Shown: positions 45,266 to 55,213, counted from the stretch's first letter. The stretch: DNA of 64,000 bases from an uncultured Flavobacteriaceae bacterium (GCA_947486785.1 CANKUU010000003.1:124001-188000), one strand, 5' to 3'. Numbers and translations are program-made. Notes: generated by a model from the letters alone, not told the origin.

Positions 45266-46390
45266 ATGGCCTGTAAACTACACAACAATACCTTTTGTTC
45301 TATTTTTCTTTTTTCAATGTCTAGTATTTTTTGTGGGCAGGCAGTTGCTCAAAACTTGGTAAAAAATCCTGGCTTTGAAGAATACGACCAATGTCCAAAA
45401 GACACTGGAATGCTTTCAGAGTATAGTTTTTCTTGGTCTAATGCGACTCAAGGAAAATCTGATTACTTCAATCAATGTAGTGATAAAATGGCGGTTAACC
45501 ATAATTTCATTGGTCAACAAGATGCTTTTGAAGGTAATGCGTATGCTGGTATTTATGTTTATGCGGCAAACGATTATCGTGAATATATATCTGGTGAGCT
45601 CAAGCAAAAATTAAAAAAAGGGAAAAAGTATAATTTTTCTTTTAGAGTAAGTTTAGCTGATAAATCGGAGTATGCTATTAAAGAGTTTGGCGCACTTTTT
45701 ACAAGTACTAAATTAGATCTCTATACCAAAAGAAATGTGCCTTCCAATATTGTAAGCACCAATGGAATTCACAATTATGTTCCATTAAATGATCACACCT
45801 ATCATAAAGAAAAGGATGACTGGGTAGAGCTTAAGGGCGAATATTTGGCTAATGGCACCGAGCAATTTATTGTGATAGGTAATTTTAAAGATAATAAGAG
45901 ATCAAAGCATGTTAAAGTAGGTAGTAATTTAAAGAAAGTAGCATACTATTATATAGATGATGTAGCTGTGGAAGAAGCAGAGCAACAATTTGATTTGGAA
46001 GAAATTTATGTTTTAGAAAATTTATTGTTTAAAGAAAAAGGATATACGATTGAAGGTCGAGGAAAATTACAATTAGAGTCATTAATTGCTCATTTAAAAG
46101 ATAACCCTTCTTTACATGTGTCTATTTTTGGACATACCGATAGTGAAGGGTCGGAGCGATTTAATAGAGATTTATCTCACAATAGAGCTATGACCATTGG
46201 TTTAAATTTGGTAGAAAATGGATTGTCTGCAGACCGTATTACTTGGGTAGGTCTTGGTGACAATAACCCACTGGTTAAAAATCATACCAAAGCGGGTCGT
46301 GATAAAAATCATAGGGTAGAGTTTATCCTGTCTAACAAAAAAATAACCAAAGGCGCTTATGCAGCGGGTGTATTTGAAGATGACAAATAA
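45266..46390 (+). CDS. OmpA-family outer-membrane protein (paralogue 1)
   Basis: A 374-residue exported protein (signal ends VAQN). The N-terminal half (about 28-235) starts NLVKNPGFEEYDQCP and resembles carbohydrate-binding-like folds found in Bacteroidota surface proteins. The C-terminal domain (about 245-365) is OmpA-like: FGHTDSEGSERFNRDLSHNR and the final KNHRVEFIL, which bind peptidoglycan. It is a close relative of the next gene, so the two come from a tandem duplication. The role is probably linking the outer membrane to the cell wall (inference). Confidence 0.85.
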   Translation: MACKLHNNTFCSIFLFSMSSIFCGQAVAQNLVKNPGFEEYDQCPKDTGMLSEYSFSWSNATQGKSDYFNQCSDKMAVNHNFIGQQDAFEGNAYAGIYVYAANDYREYISGELKQKLKKGKKYNFSFRVSLADKSEYAIKEFGALFTSTKLDLYTKRNVPSNIVSTNGIHNYVPLNDHTYHKEKDDWVELKGEYLANGTEQFIVIGNFKDNKRSKHVKVGSNLKKVAYYYIDDVAVEEAEQQFDLEEIYVLENLLFKEKGYTIEGRGKLQLESLIAHLKDNPSLHVSIFGHTDSEGSERFNRDLSHNRAMTIGLNLVENGLSADRITWVGLGDNNPLVKNHTKAGRDKNHRVEFILSNKKITKGAYAAGVFEDDK

Positions 46391-46411
46391 AATCCTTCAG
46401 TATATAAGTTT

Positions 46412-46449
46412 AAAGCCCTGTTTACTGCTATAGCAGTAAACAGGGCTTT
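46412..46449. terminator. Perfect 38-bp palindrome between the OmpA paralogues
   Basis: The 38 bases read the same on both strands (arms AAAGCCCTGTTTACTGCTA). The plus-strand hairpin ends in a run of T after GGGC, so it can stop transcription of the first gene. It is symmetric but the T-run is short on the minus side. Confidence 0.85.
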
Positions 46450-46544
46450 TCGTTAAAATTGATTTTTGATATCAATAAAAGCTTTGAATACACCAAAATA
46501 ATATTAAATTCTTATCTTAGGGTGTATGTAAGATCTGTTTAACC

Positions 46545-47666
46545 TTGTCCTTAGCTATTATTAAATTTAGATTATTAGTGTGCTGTGTTTTAGTGGCTAA
46601 TTTAAGTGCTGCTCAAAATTATGTATTAAATCCTAGTTTTGAGGATCACATAAATTGTCCAGAACGTCTTGGTAATCTCGATGCAGACGTAGCGCATTGG
46701 TCTACACCAACCGAAGGCTCCACCGATTATTTTAACGCTTGTAGTGAAAAAATGGGCACTCCCTCTAATTTTAAGGGAAAGCAGCCGTCAGATTTTGGTA
46801 GGGGCTACGCAGGTTTATATTTATATGCTCCAAACAACTATAGAGAATACCTACAAGTTCCTTTAACTAAAACCTTAGAAAAAGGTAAAAAATACCAATG
46901 TTCATTTTATATTAGCTTAGCAGAACGGTCTCATATTGCAGTTCGGCAGTTCGGAATCTTATTTTCGAAAAATAAGATTCAGGTATCAACAAAGCGAGAG
47001 CTTTCTAAAAGAATATTATTTAGCAGATCCGATTATAAATATAATTTTTTAGATCTAGGCTATTCTAATTTTTATGCCGATACCGAAAATTGGATCTTGG
47101 TTTCAACTCAGTTTGTAGCCAATGGATATGAAAATTACCTGACCATTGGTAATTTTAAAAATAACAAGCGAACCAGACTAAATAAGTCAAGAAGAGGTGC
47201 CAAAGATGGGGCCTACTATTATGTAGATATGTTTAGTGTAGTAGCAGTAGAGGATCCAAGTTTTAATGCTGCTGAAAAAGAAGATACCGATGCTATTGCA
47301 GAAATTTATGATCTTGAAGAAACTTATGTGTTTAAAAACCTTCTTTTTGATTTTGACACATTCCGTTTACATCAGGCAGGCAAAGATGAGATGCTTCGCT
47401 TGTTCAACTATATCGCTAAAGATGAATCACTCCATATTTATATTGATGGACACACCGACGGCATCGGTCCAGATTTATATAACCATTCGTTATCTCTTAA
47501 GAGGGCTAAAGAGGTTGCGAATTATCTTGAAACCTTGGGCTTATCAAATGAACGCATTATCTGTCGTGGTTTTGGAGGAGAAAATCCAATAGCCACCAAT
47601 GAGACAGAAGAAGGTAGGCAACAGAATAGACGCGTAACCTTTATGATTACTAAAAACATAAATTGA
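46545..47666 (+). CDS. OmpA-family outer-membrane protein (paralogue 2)
   Basis: A 373-residue protein, similar to the preceding one along the whole length (NYVLNPSFEDHINCPERLG, STDYFNACSEKM, YAGLYLYAPNNYREYL). The C-terminal OmpA domain has IDGHTDGIGPDLYNHSLSLK and ends QNRRVTFM. The only start before the signal peptide is TTG 46545. The signal peptide (LLVCCVLVANLSAAQ) supports it. It is separated from the first paralogue by a strong terminator, so the two may be expressed apart. Confidence 0.83.
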   Translation: MSLAIIKFRLLVCCVLVANLSAAQNYVLNPSFEDHINCPERLGNLDADVAHWSTPTEGSTDYFNACSEKMGTPSNFKGKQPSDFGRGYAGLYLYAPNNYREYLQVPLTKTLEKGKKYQCSFYISLAERSHIAVRQFGILFSKNKIQVSTKRELSKRILFSRSDYKYNFLDLGYSNFYADTENWILVSTQFVANGYENYLTIGNFKNNKRTRLNKSRRGAKDGAYYYVDMFSVVAVEDPSFNAAEKEDTDAIAEIYDLEETYVFKNLLFDFDTFRLHQAGKDEMLRLFNYIAKDESLHIYIDGHTDGIGPDLYNHSLSLKRAKEVANYLETLGLSNERIICRGFGGENPIATNETEEGRQQNRRVTFMITKNIN

Positions 47667-47769
47667 AAAATACACCAGTAGAAGTATAATTAAAACAGTC
47701 TTACAAAACAGATTAAGTATTAAATAGAATTTAAAAACAAATAAACAGTGTTTTTGAAAATATTGGAAC

Positions 47770-47777
47770 TATCTTTG
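47770..47777 (+). promoter_or_regulatory. -7 element of the cold-shock gene
   Basis: TATCTTTG fits the Bacteroidota -7 consensus. A TTG at 47754-47756 is too close for a regular -33 box. The start of transcription would be near 47784, giving a leader of about 30 bases. Confidence 0.5.
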
Positions 47778-47812
47778 AACTTTATAAGTAATTAATTTTT
47801 AAAATTTAAGTA

Positions 47813-48004
47813 ATGAACAAAGGAACAGTAAAGTTCTTCAATGACACCAAAGGTTTTGGTTTTATAACTGAAGAAGGTGTCGACAAAGATCATTTTGTAC
47901 ACGTATCAGGATTAGTAGATGAAATTCGTGAAGGCGATGAAGTTGAATTTGATCTACAAGAAGGTAATAAAGGATTAAACGCAGTAAACGTTAAAGTAAT
48001 TTAA
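47813..48004 (+). CDS. Cold-shock domain protein (CspA family)
   Basis: A complete 63-residue protein with the CspA fold. The RNA-binding motifs are present: KGFGFIT (RNP1-like, 14-20) and DHFVHVS (RNP2-like, 27-33). These proteins bind single-stranded RNA and melt secondary structure. The leader is short, unlike the long thermosensing leader of E. coli cspA, so control by a leader switch is unlikely. It has its own terminator. Confidence 0.95.
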   Translation: MNKGTVKFFNDTKGFGFITEEGVDKDHFVHVSGLVDEIREGDEVEFDLQEGNKGLNAVNVKVI

Positions 48005-48028
48005 TATATACTTCTTAGTTTTTTAAGA

Positions 48029-48060
48029 AAAAAGCCTCGACCATTTGGTCGAGGCTTTTT
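48029..48060 (+). terminator. Terminator of the cold-shock gene
   Basis: AAAAAGCCTCGACC (48029-48042) pairs exactly with GGTCGAGGCTTTTT (48047-48060), ending in a T-run, 25 bases after the stop codon. Confidence 0.93.
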
Positions 48061-48506
48061 AGTTTATGTTTTTTAGTCTTAAATAGTTTAAGTATAAACA
48101 CTTGGTGGGTATTGGCTTTAAACTTTAGCTCTTTTTAGCGGTACGGCAGGCTAATAATTCGTAAGGTTTGTGATGCATTTTTTCTCATCATTTTAAAGTT
48201 AAAAACAAAAATATTTTCTGTGGCTGCTATATAGGGTAAGCGCTTTTTTTAAAGCGATAAAATAGAAGATCATCTTTTAGAAGAAGCTAGTTTGTTGTGA
48301 TTGATGAGCAAGATTGAGCTAAGCTCGAGTGTTTGCTTTTTTGCAGCGTATTTTGAGATGAAAAAAGCCTTGAATAAAAGTTGATTTGGGTTAGCTCAAA
48401 AGAATTAAGTGCCAGAAGCCATCAGATAATTCAAATGAACATTTGCTGTATGTTGAAAATCATTGTAATATTCTTGTAACTTGCAGATAAATTTTAATTG
48501 TTTTTT
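48061..48506. other. Gap of about 445 bases, no distinct feature
   Basis: AT-rich, with a short hairpin CGCTTT/AAAGCG near 48240-48258 and no other feature. No open frame and no clear promoter box for the NYN gene were found. Confidence 0.45.
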
Positions 48507-49268
48507 ATGGATCTTAACTTAGCAGTATTAATTGACGGCGATAATATACCATCGGCTTATGTAAAAGAGATGATGGAAGAAATTGCCAAATATGGGAATC
48601 CCACTATAAAACGTATTTATGGGGATTGGACAAACCCTCGTTTAAACAAATGGAAAACGGTATTGCTTGAAAATGCCATTACCCCTATTCAACAGTATGG
48701 TTATACCCAAGGAAAAAATGCTACGGATTCTGCTATGATTATTGATGCGATGGATATTCTTTACTCAGCTAAGGTAAATGGGTTTTGTCTGGTGAGTAGC
48801 GATAGCGACTTTACAAGGCTAGCAACACGTCTTCGAGAAGCAGGTATGCAGGTCTTTGGTATAGGAGAAAAGAAAACACCTAATCCTTTTATTGTTGCTT
48901 GTGATAAATTTATTTATATCGAAATTTTAAAAAATCAAACACAAGATGACACGGCCGATTCTACAGAGAAAAAAATAAAGGCGAACAATGAGTTTGATAA
49001 AATTACGCCGAAGCAATTGCGACTAATCGCTACTACTATTAGCGATGTGGCAGATGATGATGGATGGGCTTTTTTAGGCGATGTAGGTAGTTTGCTGCAA
49101 AAGAAACAACCTAATTTTGACTCAAGAAATTATGGTTTTCAAAAGCTTACGCCGCTATTTCAATCTTTAAAAGCCATCGAAGTAGAGCGTCGCGAAGATT
49201 CAAAAGGACATAAAAAGCTAGTGTACGTAAAGATGAAAGAACAAAAAAGGTCTAGAGCAAAACAATAG
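48507..49268 (+). CDS. NYN-domain RNase-like protein with OST-HTH/LOTUS domain
   Basis: A 253-residue protein from ATG 48507. An upstream TTG would add three residues. Residues 1-145 are a NYN/LabA-like PIN-fold domain with acidic residues in LIDGDN, GKNATDSAMIIDAMD and SSDSDF, the probable metal site for RNA cleavage. Residues about 165-250 are an OST-HTH (LOTUS) domain (PKQLRLIATTISDVADDDG, DSRNYGFQKLTPLFQS), which binds RNA or partner proteins. NYN plus OST-HTH proteins are widely spread in bacteria, and their targets are unknown. It has no obvious defence context here. Confidence 0.88.
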   Translation: MDLNLAVLIDGDNIPSAYVKEMMEEIAKYGNPTIKRIYGDWTNPRLNKWKTVLLENAITPIQQYGYTQGKNATDSAMIIDAMDILYSAKVNGFCLVSSDSDFTRLATRLREAGMQVFGIGEKKTPNPFIVACDKFIYIEILKNQTQDDTADSTEKKIKANNEFDKITPKQLRLIATTISDVADDDGWAFLGDVGSLLQKKQPNFDSRNYGFQKLTPLFQSLKAIEVERREDSKGHKKLVYVKMKEQKRSRAKQ

Positions 49269-49297
49269 AATTATAGTGTAGATAATTTCGATAACAT

Positions 49298-51127
49298 ATG
49301 GTACAATTAGTAGTTAAGAAAAAAGTATTCGTCGTAGTTTCAATCTTATGTTTATTAGTTGCTTGTAAGGATGAGAAAAAGAACAAAAAGCAAATACTAC
49401 AACCCATTGATACTGTTTTTGAATCGTATTATAATTTTAAAAAATCGGTAAATCCTTTAGAAGCAACCAAAGCAGGTTTTCATCAGTATAACGATACTAT
49501 TGCTAATTACGTGTCTGACGAATATCAAGAAGTGCTAAAAGAGAACTATAGTGCTTTTCTAAAAGAGCTAGACGCATATGATGAAACTATGATGAGCAAA
49601 GAACAATGGCTCAGTTTAAGGGTTATGCGTTGGGACTGCACGATAAAATTACAAGGGTTAGAAAACGAGCTAGTTACAATTGCTTCGCCGATATATGACT
49701 TGCCGAGTTTTGAATTAATGCCATTGTTACAGATACAATCACTTCATTTATACGTGGCTCAACTAGGAAGCGGCGGTAGTGTTCATCCCTTTAAAACTGC
49801 TAAAGATTACGAAAACTGGTTGAAACGACTTGAAGATTATTTGTTGTTTTTAGATACCTCTATAGAAAAAATGAAAGAGGGAATTGCTAAAGATGTTGTA
49901 CTTCCTAAAGCAATTGTTTCAAAAATGATACCTCAATTACAAGAGTTCATACATACCCCAGTAGACACACATTTGTTTACAAAGCCAGTGCGTAATTTTT
50001 CTAAAAATTTTGATGCCGAAAGTAGCGCAAAGCTACAAAGAGCATATTATTCGTTTGTAACTAATCGGTTAATTCCAAAGTATAAAAAACTAGATTTGTT
50101 TTTACGAGAAACCTACTTGAAGGAGGCGCGTGAAACAGCAGGTTTGTGGGCTTTGCGAAATGGCAAAGAAACATACGACTATCTTGTAAAACTGCATACT
50201 ACCACCAATATGACTGCAGACGAGATTCATAAACTGGGCTTAAGTGAGGTTCAGCGTATTTCGGAAGAAATGGAATTGGTTAAAAATAAGATTGGTTTTA
50301 AAGGAGATTTAAAGGCTTTTTTTAATCATGTTCGTCACCGTAAAGATCAAATGCCTTTTGCGAAACCAGAAGAGGTTATTGCGAATTTTAATGCCATTCA
50401 AAAACGAATAGCGCCACAGTTAAAGGTTTTATTTGGTATTGTTCCTAAAGCAGGTTTTGAGGTTAGGCGAACAGAGTCATTTCGCGAAGCTTCTGCAAGT
50501 GCTGAGTATATTCCGGGGTCGAAGGATGCCTCTAGATCAGGCATTTTTTATATTCCCATTCCAAATGTAAAAGCCTATAATAAGTTTTCAGATGAGGCCT
50601 TGTTTTTACATGAAGCAATTCCTGGTCATCACTTTCAGCTTTCGCTCCAACAAGAAAATACAAACCTTCCTGAATTTTTACATCCTGAGAGTATGGGTGT
50701 TTTTGTAGAAGGTTGGGCATTATATGCCGAATCTTTAGGAAAAGAATTGGGTTTATATAAAGACCCTTTTCAATATTTTGGCATGTTAAGTATGGAAATG
50801 CACCGTGCTATTCGTTTGGTCGTAGATACAGGTATTCATGCCAAAGGATGGAGTCGTGAAGAAGCTGTTCAATATTCACTAGAGCACGAAGCAGAATCAG
50901 AAGAGAATATTATTGCAGAAATTGAACGCTATATGGCCACCCCTGGACAAGCTTTGTCCTATAAGATTGGACAACTGAAAATAAGATCGCTTCGTACCAG
51001 GGCAGAAAATGAATTGGGTTCCGCTTTTGATATCAAGGAGTTTCACAATCAAATACTAAATTCTGGAAGTTTGGCATTGGTCTTACTTGAAGAAAAAATA
51101 AATAGATGGATTACGGCTCAGCAGTAA
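49298..51127 (+). CDS. DUF885-family lipoprotein, probable metallopeptidase
   Basis: A 609-residue lipoprotein (lipobox LLVAC, about residue 25). The DUF885 family signature HEAIPGHHFQ is at 438-447, followed by the downstream EGWALYAESLGKELG that supplies the Glu. This is the HExxx-type zinc site of that family. The rest is mostly helical. Some family members have been suggested to be peptidases of the M32-like clan, but biochemical proof is limited. It lies 29 bases after the NYN gene and may be co-transcribed with it, though no functional link is evident. Confidence 0.83.
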   Translation: MVQLVVKKKVFVVVSILCLLVACKDEKKNKKQILQPIDTVFESYYNFKKSVNPLEATKAGFHQYNDTIANYVSDEYQEVLKENYSAFLKELDAYDETMMSKEQWLSLRVMRWDCTIKLQGLENELVTIASPIYDLPSFELMPLLQIQSLHLYVAQLGSGGSVHPFKTAKDYENWLKRLEDYLLFLDTSIEKMKEGIAKDVVLPKAIVSKMIPQLQEFIHTPVDTHLFTKPVRNFSKNFDAESSAKLQRAYYSFVTNRLIPKYKKLDLFLRETYLKEARETAGLWALRNGKETYDYLVKLHTTTNMTADEIHKLGLSEVQRISEEMELVKNKIGFKGDLKAFFNHVRHRKDQMPFAKPEEVIANFNAIQKRIAPQLKVLFGIVPKAGFEVRRTESFREASASAEYIPGSKDASRSGIFYIPIPNVKAYNKFSDEALFLHEAIPGHHFQLSLQQENTNLPEFLHPESMGVFVEGWALYAESLGKELGLYKDPFQYFGMLSMEMHRAIRLVVDTGIHAKGWSREEAVQYSLEHEAESEENIIAEIERYMATPGQALSYKIGQLKIRSLRTRAENELGSAFDIKEFHNQILNSGSLALVLLEEKINRWITAQQ

Positions 51128-51145
51128 ATGAATTAGCTCGTCTCA

Positions 51146-52630
51146 TTAATAATCTTCTAATTTTAAAATAGTAGTAGTGTAAGCTCTTGTTTTTTCGCAC
51201 AAAACTCCGTCTGAAATTAATGATTTTCCGAAACTCGGAATTATTTCTGTGAGCTTAGTTATCCATTCTTTCGATTTAATTTGCTCCGGAAAACATTCTG
51301 TTAATAGGTTAAGCATAATAGAAACAGCTGTTGATGCTCCAGGTGATGCGCCCAAGAGTGCGGCTAATGTTTTGTCTTTGCTTGATATAATTTCAGTTCC
51401 AAATTGTAGTTTTCCACCTACTTCTTTATCTTTTTTTATGATTTGAACGCGCTGGCCCGCTTTTATCAATTCCCAATCTTCAAATTTGGCCAGAGGGTAA
51501 TATTTTGTCAAGGCATTAAACCGCTCTTCGGGTGATTGCATTACTTGTTGAATCAAGTATTTTGTTAAAGAAACATTATGCATTCCCGCAGAAATCATAG
51601 GAAATATATTATGAGCATCTAAAGAAAGGGGTAAATCTAAATAAGATCCATTTTTAAGAAATTTGGTTGAAAACCCTGCATAGGGGCCAAAAAGCAACGA
51701 ACGTTTTCCGTTTAACATTCTAGTATCTAAATGAGGAACCGACATTGGCGGTGCTCCTTCTTCTGCCTTGCCATATACCTTGGCTTCATGCTGGGCAATT
51801 ACATCGGCATTATTACATTTTAAAAACTCTCCGCTAACTGGAAAACCACCATAACCTTCACCTTCTGGTATATCTGATTTCTCTAAAAGTTTCAATGCGC
51901 CACCACCGGCACCAATGAATACAAATTTGCTAGTAATCGTTTTTTCCTTAGAAGTAGTTAAATCTGTGAGTTCAACCTCCCAACTACCGCTACTTCTTTT
52001 AGTGATATTTTCAACTTGATGACCTAAGTGAATCGCTACCTCATCGCAAGACTTTAAATAGGATATCATATTTCGTGTTATTGAACCGAAATTTACGTCG
52101 GTACCAATAGACATTCTTGTAGCTGCTATTTTTTCGTTTCTTCCTCTACCTTCCATCATAAGGGGTACCCAAGAAGAAATTTCATCAAATTCTTCGGTGT
52201 GTTTCATATCTTTAAACATCGGATAGGCCGTTAGGGCTTTAAAGCGATTTTTAAGAAAAGTTTGATTTTTTTCTCCAAAGACAAAACTCATATGATCGAT
52301 ATCGTTGATAAATGGCACTTTAGGTTGCACTAATCCTTTTTTTACCAAGTATGCCCAAAGTTGCTTTGATATTTCAAATTGCTCACTAATTTTAAGAGCT
52401 TTTGAGAGGTCAATAGTTCCATTTTTATCCTCAGGAGTATAGTTTAATTCACAAAATGCAGAATGACCTGTTCCAGCATTATTCCAGGCATCAGAGCTTT
52501 CAGCAGCCACTTGATCTAAGCGTTCATAAATTGCAATTTTAGCATTTGGCATCAACTGTTTTATTAAGACGCCTAGGGTAGCGCTCATAATTCCGGCCCC
52601 AATTAAAGTAAAATCTTGTTCTGTGGTCAT
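51146..52630 (-). CDS. mqo: Malate:quinone oxidoreductase
   Basis: A 494-residue peripheral membrane flavoenzyme of normal length. It starts with the FAD-binding loop LIGAGIMSATLG (8-19), then ERLDQVAAESSDAWNNAGTGH with the characteristic NAGTGHSAFCELNYTP segment, VFIGAGGGALKLL, and LLFGPYAGFSTKFLK. It oxidises malate to oxaloacetate and passes electrons to the quinone pool. NAD-linked malate dehydrogenase is encoded in the same window at 61.4 kb. A minus-strand TAGTTTTG box (52655-52648) may be the -7 element. It converges with the DUF885 gene with only 18 bases between stops. Confidence 0.96.
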   Translation of the reverse strand: MTTEQDFTLIGAGIMSATLGVLIKQLMPNAKIAIYERLDQVAAESSDAWNNAGTGHSAFCELNYTPEDKNGTIDLSKALKISEQFEISKQLWAYLVKKGLVQPKVPFINDIDHMSFVFGEKNQTFLKNRFKALTAYPMFKDMKHTEEFDEISSWVPLMMEGRGRNEKIAATRMSIGTDVNFGSITRNMISYLKSCDEVAIHLGHQVENITKRSSGSWEVELTDLTTSKEKTITSKFVFIGAGGGALKLLEKSDIPEGEGYGGFPVSGEFLKCNNADVIAQHEAKVYGKAEEGAPPMSVPHLDTRMLNGKRSLLFGPYAGFSTKFLKNGSYLDLPLSLDAHNIFPMISAGMHNVSLTKYLIQQVMQSPEERFNALTKYYPLAKFEDWELIKAGQRVQIIKKDKEVGGKLQFGTEIISSKDKTLAALLGASPGASTAVSIMLNLLTECFPEQIKSKEWITKLTEIIPSFGKSLISDGVLCEKTRAYTTTILKLEDY

Positions 52631-52655
52631 GCTTATATGTTATACAACAAAACTA

Positions 52656-53081
52656 GCAAACCTTTTCTTAGTAGAGGTTAATTTTATCAAAGCGCTTGTC
52701 GACATGCCTTACTACATTACATCTTATCATAAATTTGTAGTGCTTTTCAATAAAGGCTTAAGAGTTAAAAACGGCACTAAAATTAGTTTAGGCTTTTCGG
52801 CTAAAAGAGAAGTTGTAAGGCACTGTTAAAAGTCATGTATAGCAAGCTTATAAGCTCATACGCATCAGCTTCTAACAGCGCACTCCAATAACTGTATTTA
52901 CACTAATTGTGCAAATACATAGTGAGTGGACTTAACACTATGCAATTATTTTTAGTTTACAATTTATTCATAAAGTCAATTTAAAGCATGTAGCCTTTTC
53001 ATTGCTATTTATGGTTTATCTGTTTCCCTTAATCTTTAAATGCATTATTTGTCTATTTTTATAGCTATAAATAGAATAGAA
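52656..53081. other. Divergent gap of about 425 bases
   Basis: The region lies between mqo and the amidohydrolase. A 69-codon plus-strand frame (52623-52829) has no convincing composition and overlaps the mqo start. No other feature is seen. Confidence 0.45.
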
Positions 53082-54698
53082 ATGAAGAGTTTAACCCTGT
53101 TGTTGTTATTGTTAATTACGAGCTGTGATTATTTTAAAGAAGAAGTAGATCTGCTAGTCATAAATGCAAATATTTATACGGTAGATGAAGACTTTTCAAA
53201 GGCCGAAGCTTTTGCCGTGACTGATGGAAAGTTTGTTGCCGTTGGTTCCTCCGAAGAAATACAAAAAAGGTATACCTCTGATCAAATTGTAAATGCAAAG
53301 AAGATGACCATTTCACCAGGTCTTATTGATGCACATTGTCATTTTTATCGTTTAGGGCTTACGCAGCAAGTGGTAGATTTAGTAGGAACAAAAAGCTATG
53401 ATGAAGTATTAGAGCGAGTAAAGCAATTTCAAAATAAGCATCAAAAAGAATTTATTCTAGGTCGAGGATGGGACCAAAACGATTGGGAGATAAAAAAGTT
53501 TCCTACCAAAAAAGAGCTCGATGCTCTTTTTCCAAAAACACCGGTTGCTTTAGAGCGAATAGATGGTCATGCTTACCTTGTAAATCAAGCAGCACTAGAT
53601 AAAGCTAATATTAAATGGGATACCAAGGTTACTGGCGGTGAAATTTTTAAAAATGAATTTGGTAACACGGGTATTCTTGTAGATAATCCGATGCAGCTTA
53701 TTGATGCAATCATACCTGCACCAAGTTTGCAAGAAAAAGTACAGGCATTGAAAGATGCTGAGCGCATCTGTTTAAGTTATGGCTTAACCACGGTCAGTGA
53801 TGCAGGACTTGATCGGTCAACTATCGAATTGATTGATAGTTTGCAGCAAAATGGAGCGTTGTCCATACGGGTTTATGCAATGGTTAGTAATACACCCGAA
53901 AATTTATCCTATTATTTGAATCGAGGCCCTTTTAAGACTGAAAAATTAAATGTTAGATCAGTTAAAGTTTATGGTGATGGTGCTTTAGGTTCTAGAGGGG
54001 CAGCTTTAAAAAAACCGTATAGTGATAAAATAGGGCATTACGGTGCAATGGTAACCCCAACTAATGAAATTGTTGATTTAGCTAGGCGCATTGCTATTTC
54101 TGAATACCAAATGAACACTCATGCTATCGGTGATTCTGCAAACTCATTTGTGTTACAAACATATAATGAAGTTTTAAAAGGACAAAAAGATAGACGTTGG
54201 CGAGTAGAACATGCACAAGTAATAGAAGAAACGGATTTTGATTACTTTAAAAATGGTATCATTCCATCGATACAGCCAACTCATGCAACAAGCGACATGT
54301 ATTGGGCAGAAGATCGCTTAGGTCCAGAACGAGTAAAAAGTGCTTATGCATTTAAAAAACTTCTTGATAAAGCAGGTAGGCTTGCACTAGGTACTGATTT
54401 TCCGGTAGAACAGGTTAATCCATTTTTAACCTTTTATGCGGCAATAGCTAGAAAAGATACAGAAGGTTACCCAACAAATGGTTTTCAAATGCAAGATGTT
54501 TTAACGCGGGAAGAAACATTAAAGGGAATGACGATATGGGCAGCTTATTCTAATTTCGAAGATCATGAAAAAGGAAGCATTGAGGTAGGTAAATTTGCAG
54601 ACTTTACCATTTATAATGAAGATATTATGACCATACCAGCGTCAAAGATTGTTACAACTACCGTAAAAAAGACCTATATTGATGGTGTAGTTAGGTGA
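53082..54698 (+). CDS. Amidohydrolase family lipoprotein (YtcJ type)
   Basis: A 538-residue exported hydrolase. The ATG at 53082 gives a signal with lipobox LITSC. The ATG at 53040 would add a poor leader. The metal-binding DAHCHFYRLG is near residue 85, the later VEHAQVI and GTDFPVEQVNP (with the catalytic Asp) match the amidohydro_3 group that includes YtcJ. The C-terminal beta sandwich contains GSIEVGKFADF. Members hydrolyse amide or imine bonds of cyclic or N-acylated compounds, and the substrate is unknown. Export as a lipoprotein is unusual but known in Bacteroidota. Confidence 0.85.
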   Translation: MKSLTLLLLLLITSCDYFKEEVDLLVINANIYTVDEDFSKAEAFAVTDGKFVAVGSSEEIQKRYTSDQIVNAKKMTISPGLIDAHCHFYRLGLTQQVVDLVGTKSYDEVLERVKQFQNKHQKEFILGRGWDQNDWEIKKFPTKKELDALFPKTPVALERIDGHAYLVNQAALDKANIKWDTKVTGGEIFKNEFGNTGILVDNPMQLIDAIIPAPSLQEKVQALKDAERICLSYGLTTVSDAGLDRSTIELIDSLQQNGALSIRVYAMVSNTPENLSYYLNRGPFKTEKLNVRSVKVYGDGALGSRGAALKKPYSDKIGHYGAMVTPTNEIVDLARRIAISEYQMNTHAIGDSANSFVLQTYNEVLKGQKDRRWRVEHAQVIEETDFDYFKNGIIPSIQPTHATSDMYWAEDRLGPERVKSAYAFKKLLDKAGRLALGTDFPVEQVNPFLTFYAAIARKDTEGYPTNGFQMQDVLTREETLKGMTIWAAYSNFEDHEKGSIEVGKFADFTIYNEDIMTIPASKIVTTTVKKTYIDGVVR

Positions 54699-54841
54699 TT
54701 TAATCGGGTATTTTAAAAGTTTTTGCCATAAAGGTTTCATTTTAAGCGCGTAAGATTTATCTTACGTAAATTAAATATTCTTAAAATTCGTATTTGCTAC
54801 TTCTAGTAAAAATAATTTTATGAGTCTAAATGGTGTAGATA

Positions 54842-55213
54842 ATGAAAATACCAAAAAAACTACTAATAAAACATATAGAGATTTTGATTAGGCTAAGTTG
54901 TGAAGATTTAAATCAACTAAATCGTTTCGAATTATTTCATAAGATGTTAATTCGAATGTCATACAACGCTGCCGATGTAACCATATACTATGATCTTAAA
55001 AGATTGTCTATGAATGTTTTGTCTGAGTATGAATCATTTGATTTAGAGAATGTAGACGAATTTGCAGAACCAGTTCGTGTTAACTTACCGTACAACGAGC
55101 TTGACGTTTTTTTACAATCAGGATTATGTGAAAAGGTAGCAAACATAAGTCGATACTATCCATTTCTGCTCGATGCTTTTTTTGCTATTGAAGACAAGGA
55201 AGCGAGTTTTTAG
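54842..55213 (+). CDS. Hypothetical protein, 123 residues
   Basis: A small basic-to-acidic helical protein (MKIPKKLLIKHIEILIRL, SCEDLNQLNRFELFHKML, FAEPVRVNLPYNELDVFL). There is no signal peptide, no membrane span and no recognised family. It follows the amidohydrolase by 143 bases and is closed by a two-way terminator. Codon use is like that of its neighbours, so it is probably real. Confidence 0.6.
   Translation: MKIPKKLLIKHIEILIRLSCEDLNQLNRFELFHKMLIRMSYNAADVTIYYDLKRLSMNVLSEYESFDLENVDEFAEPVRVNLPYNELDVFLQSGLCEKVANISRYYPFLLDAFFAIEDKEASF

Noticed and set aside
52623-52829. 68-codon plus-strand frame between mqo and the amidohydrolase
   Set aside because: It overlaps the mqo start on the other strand and shows no signal, domain or promoter.
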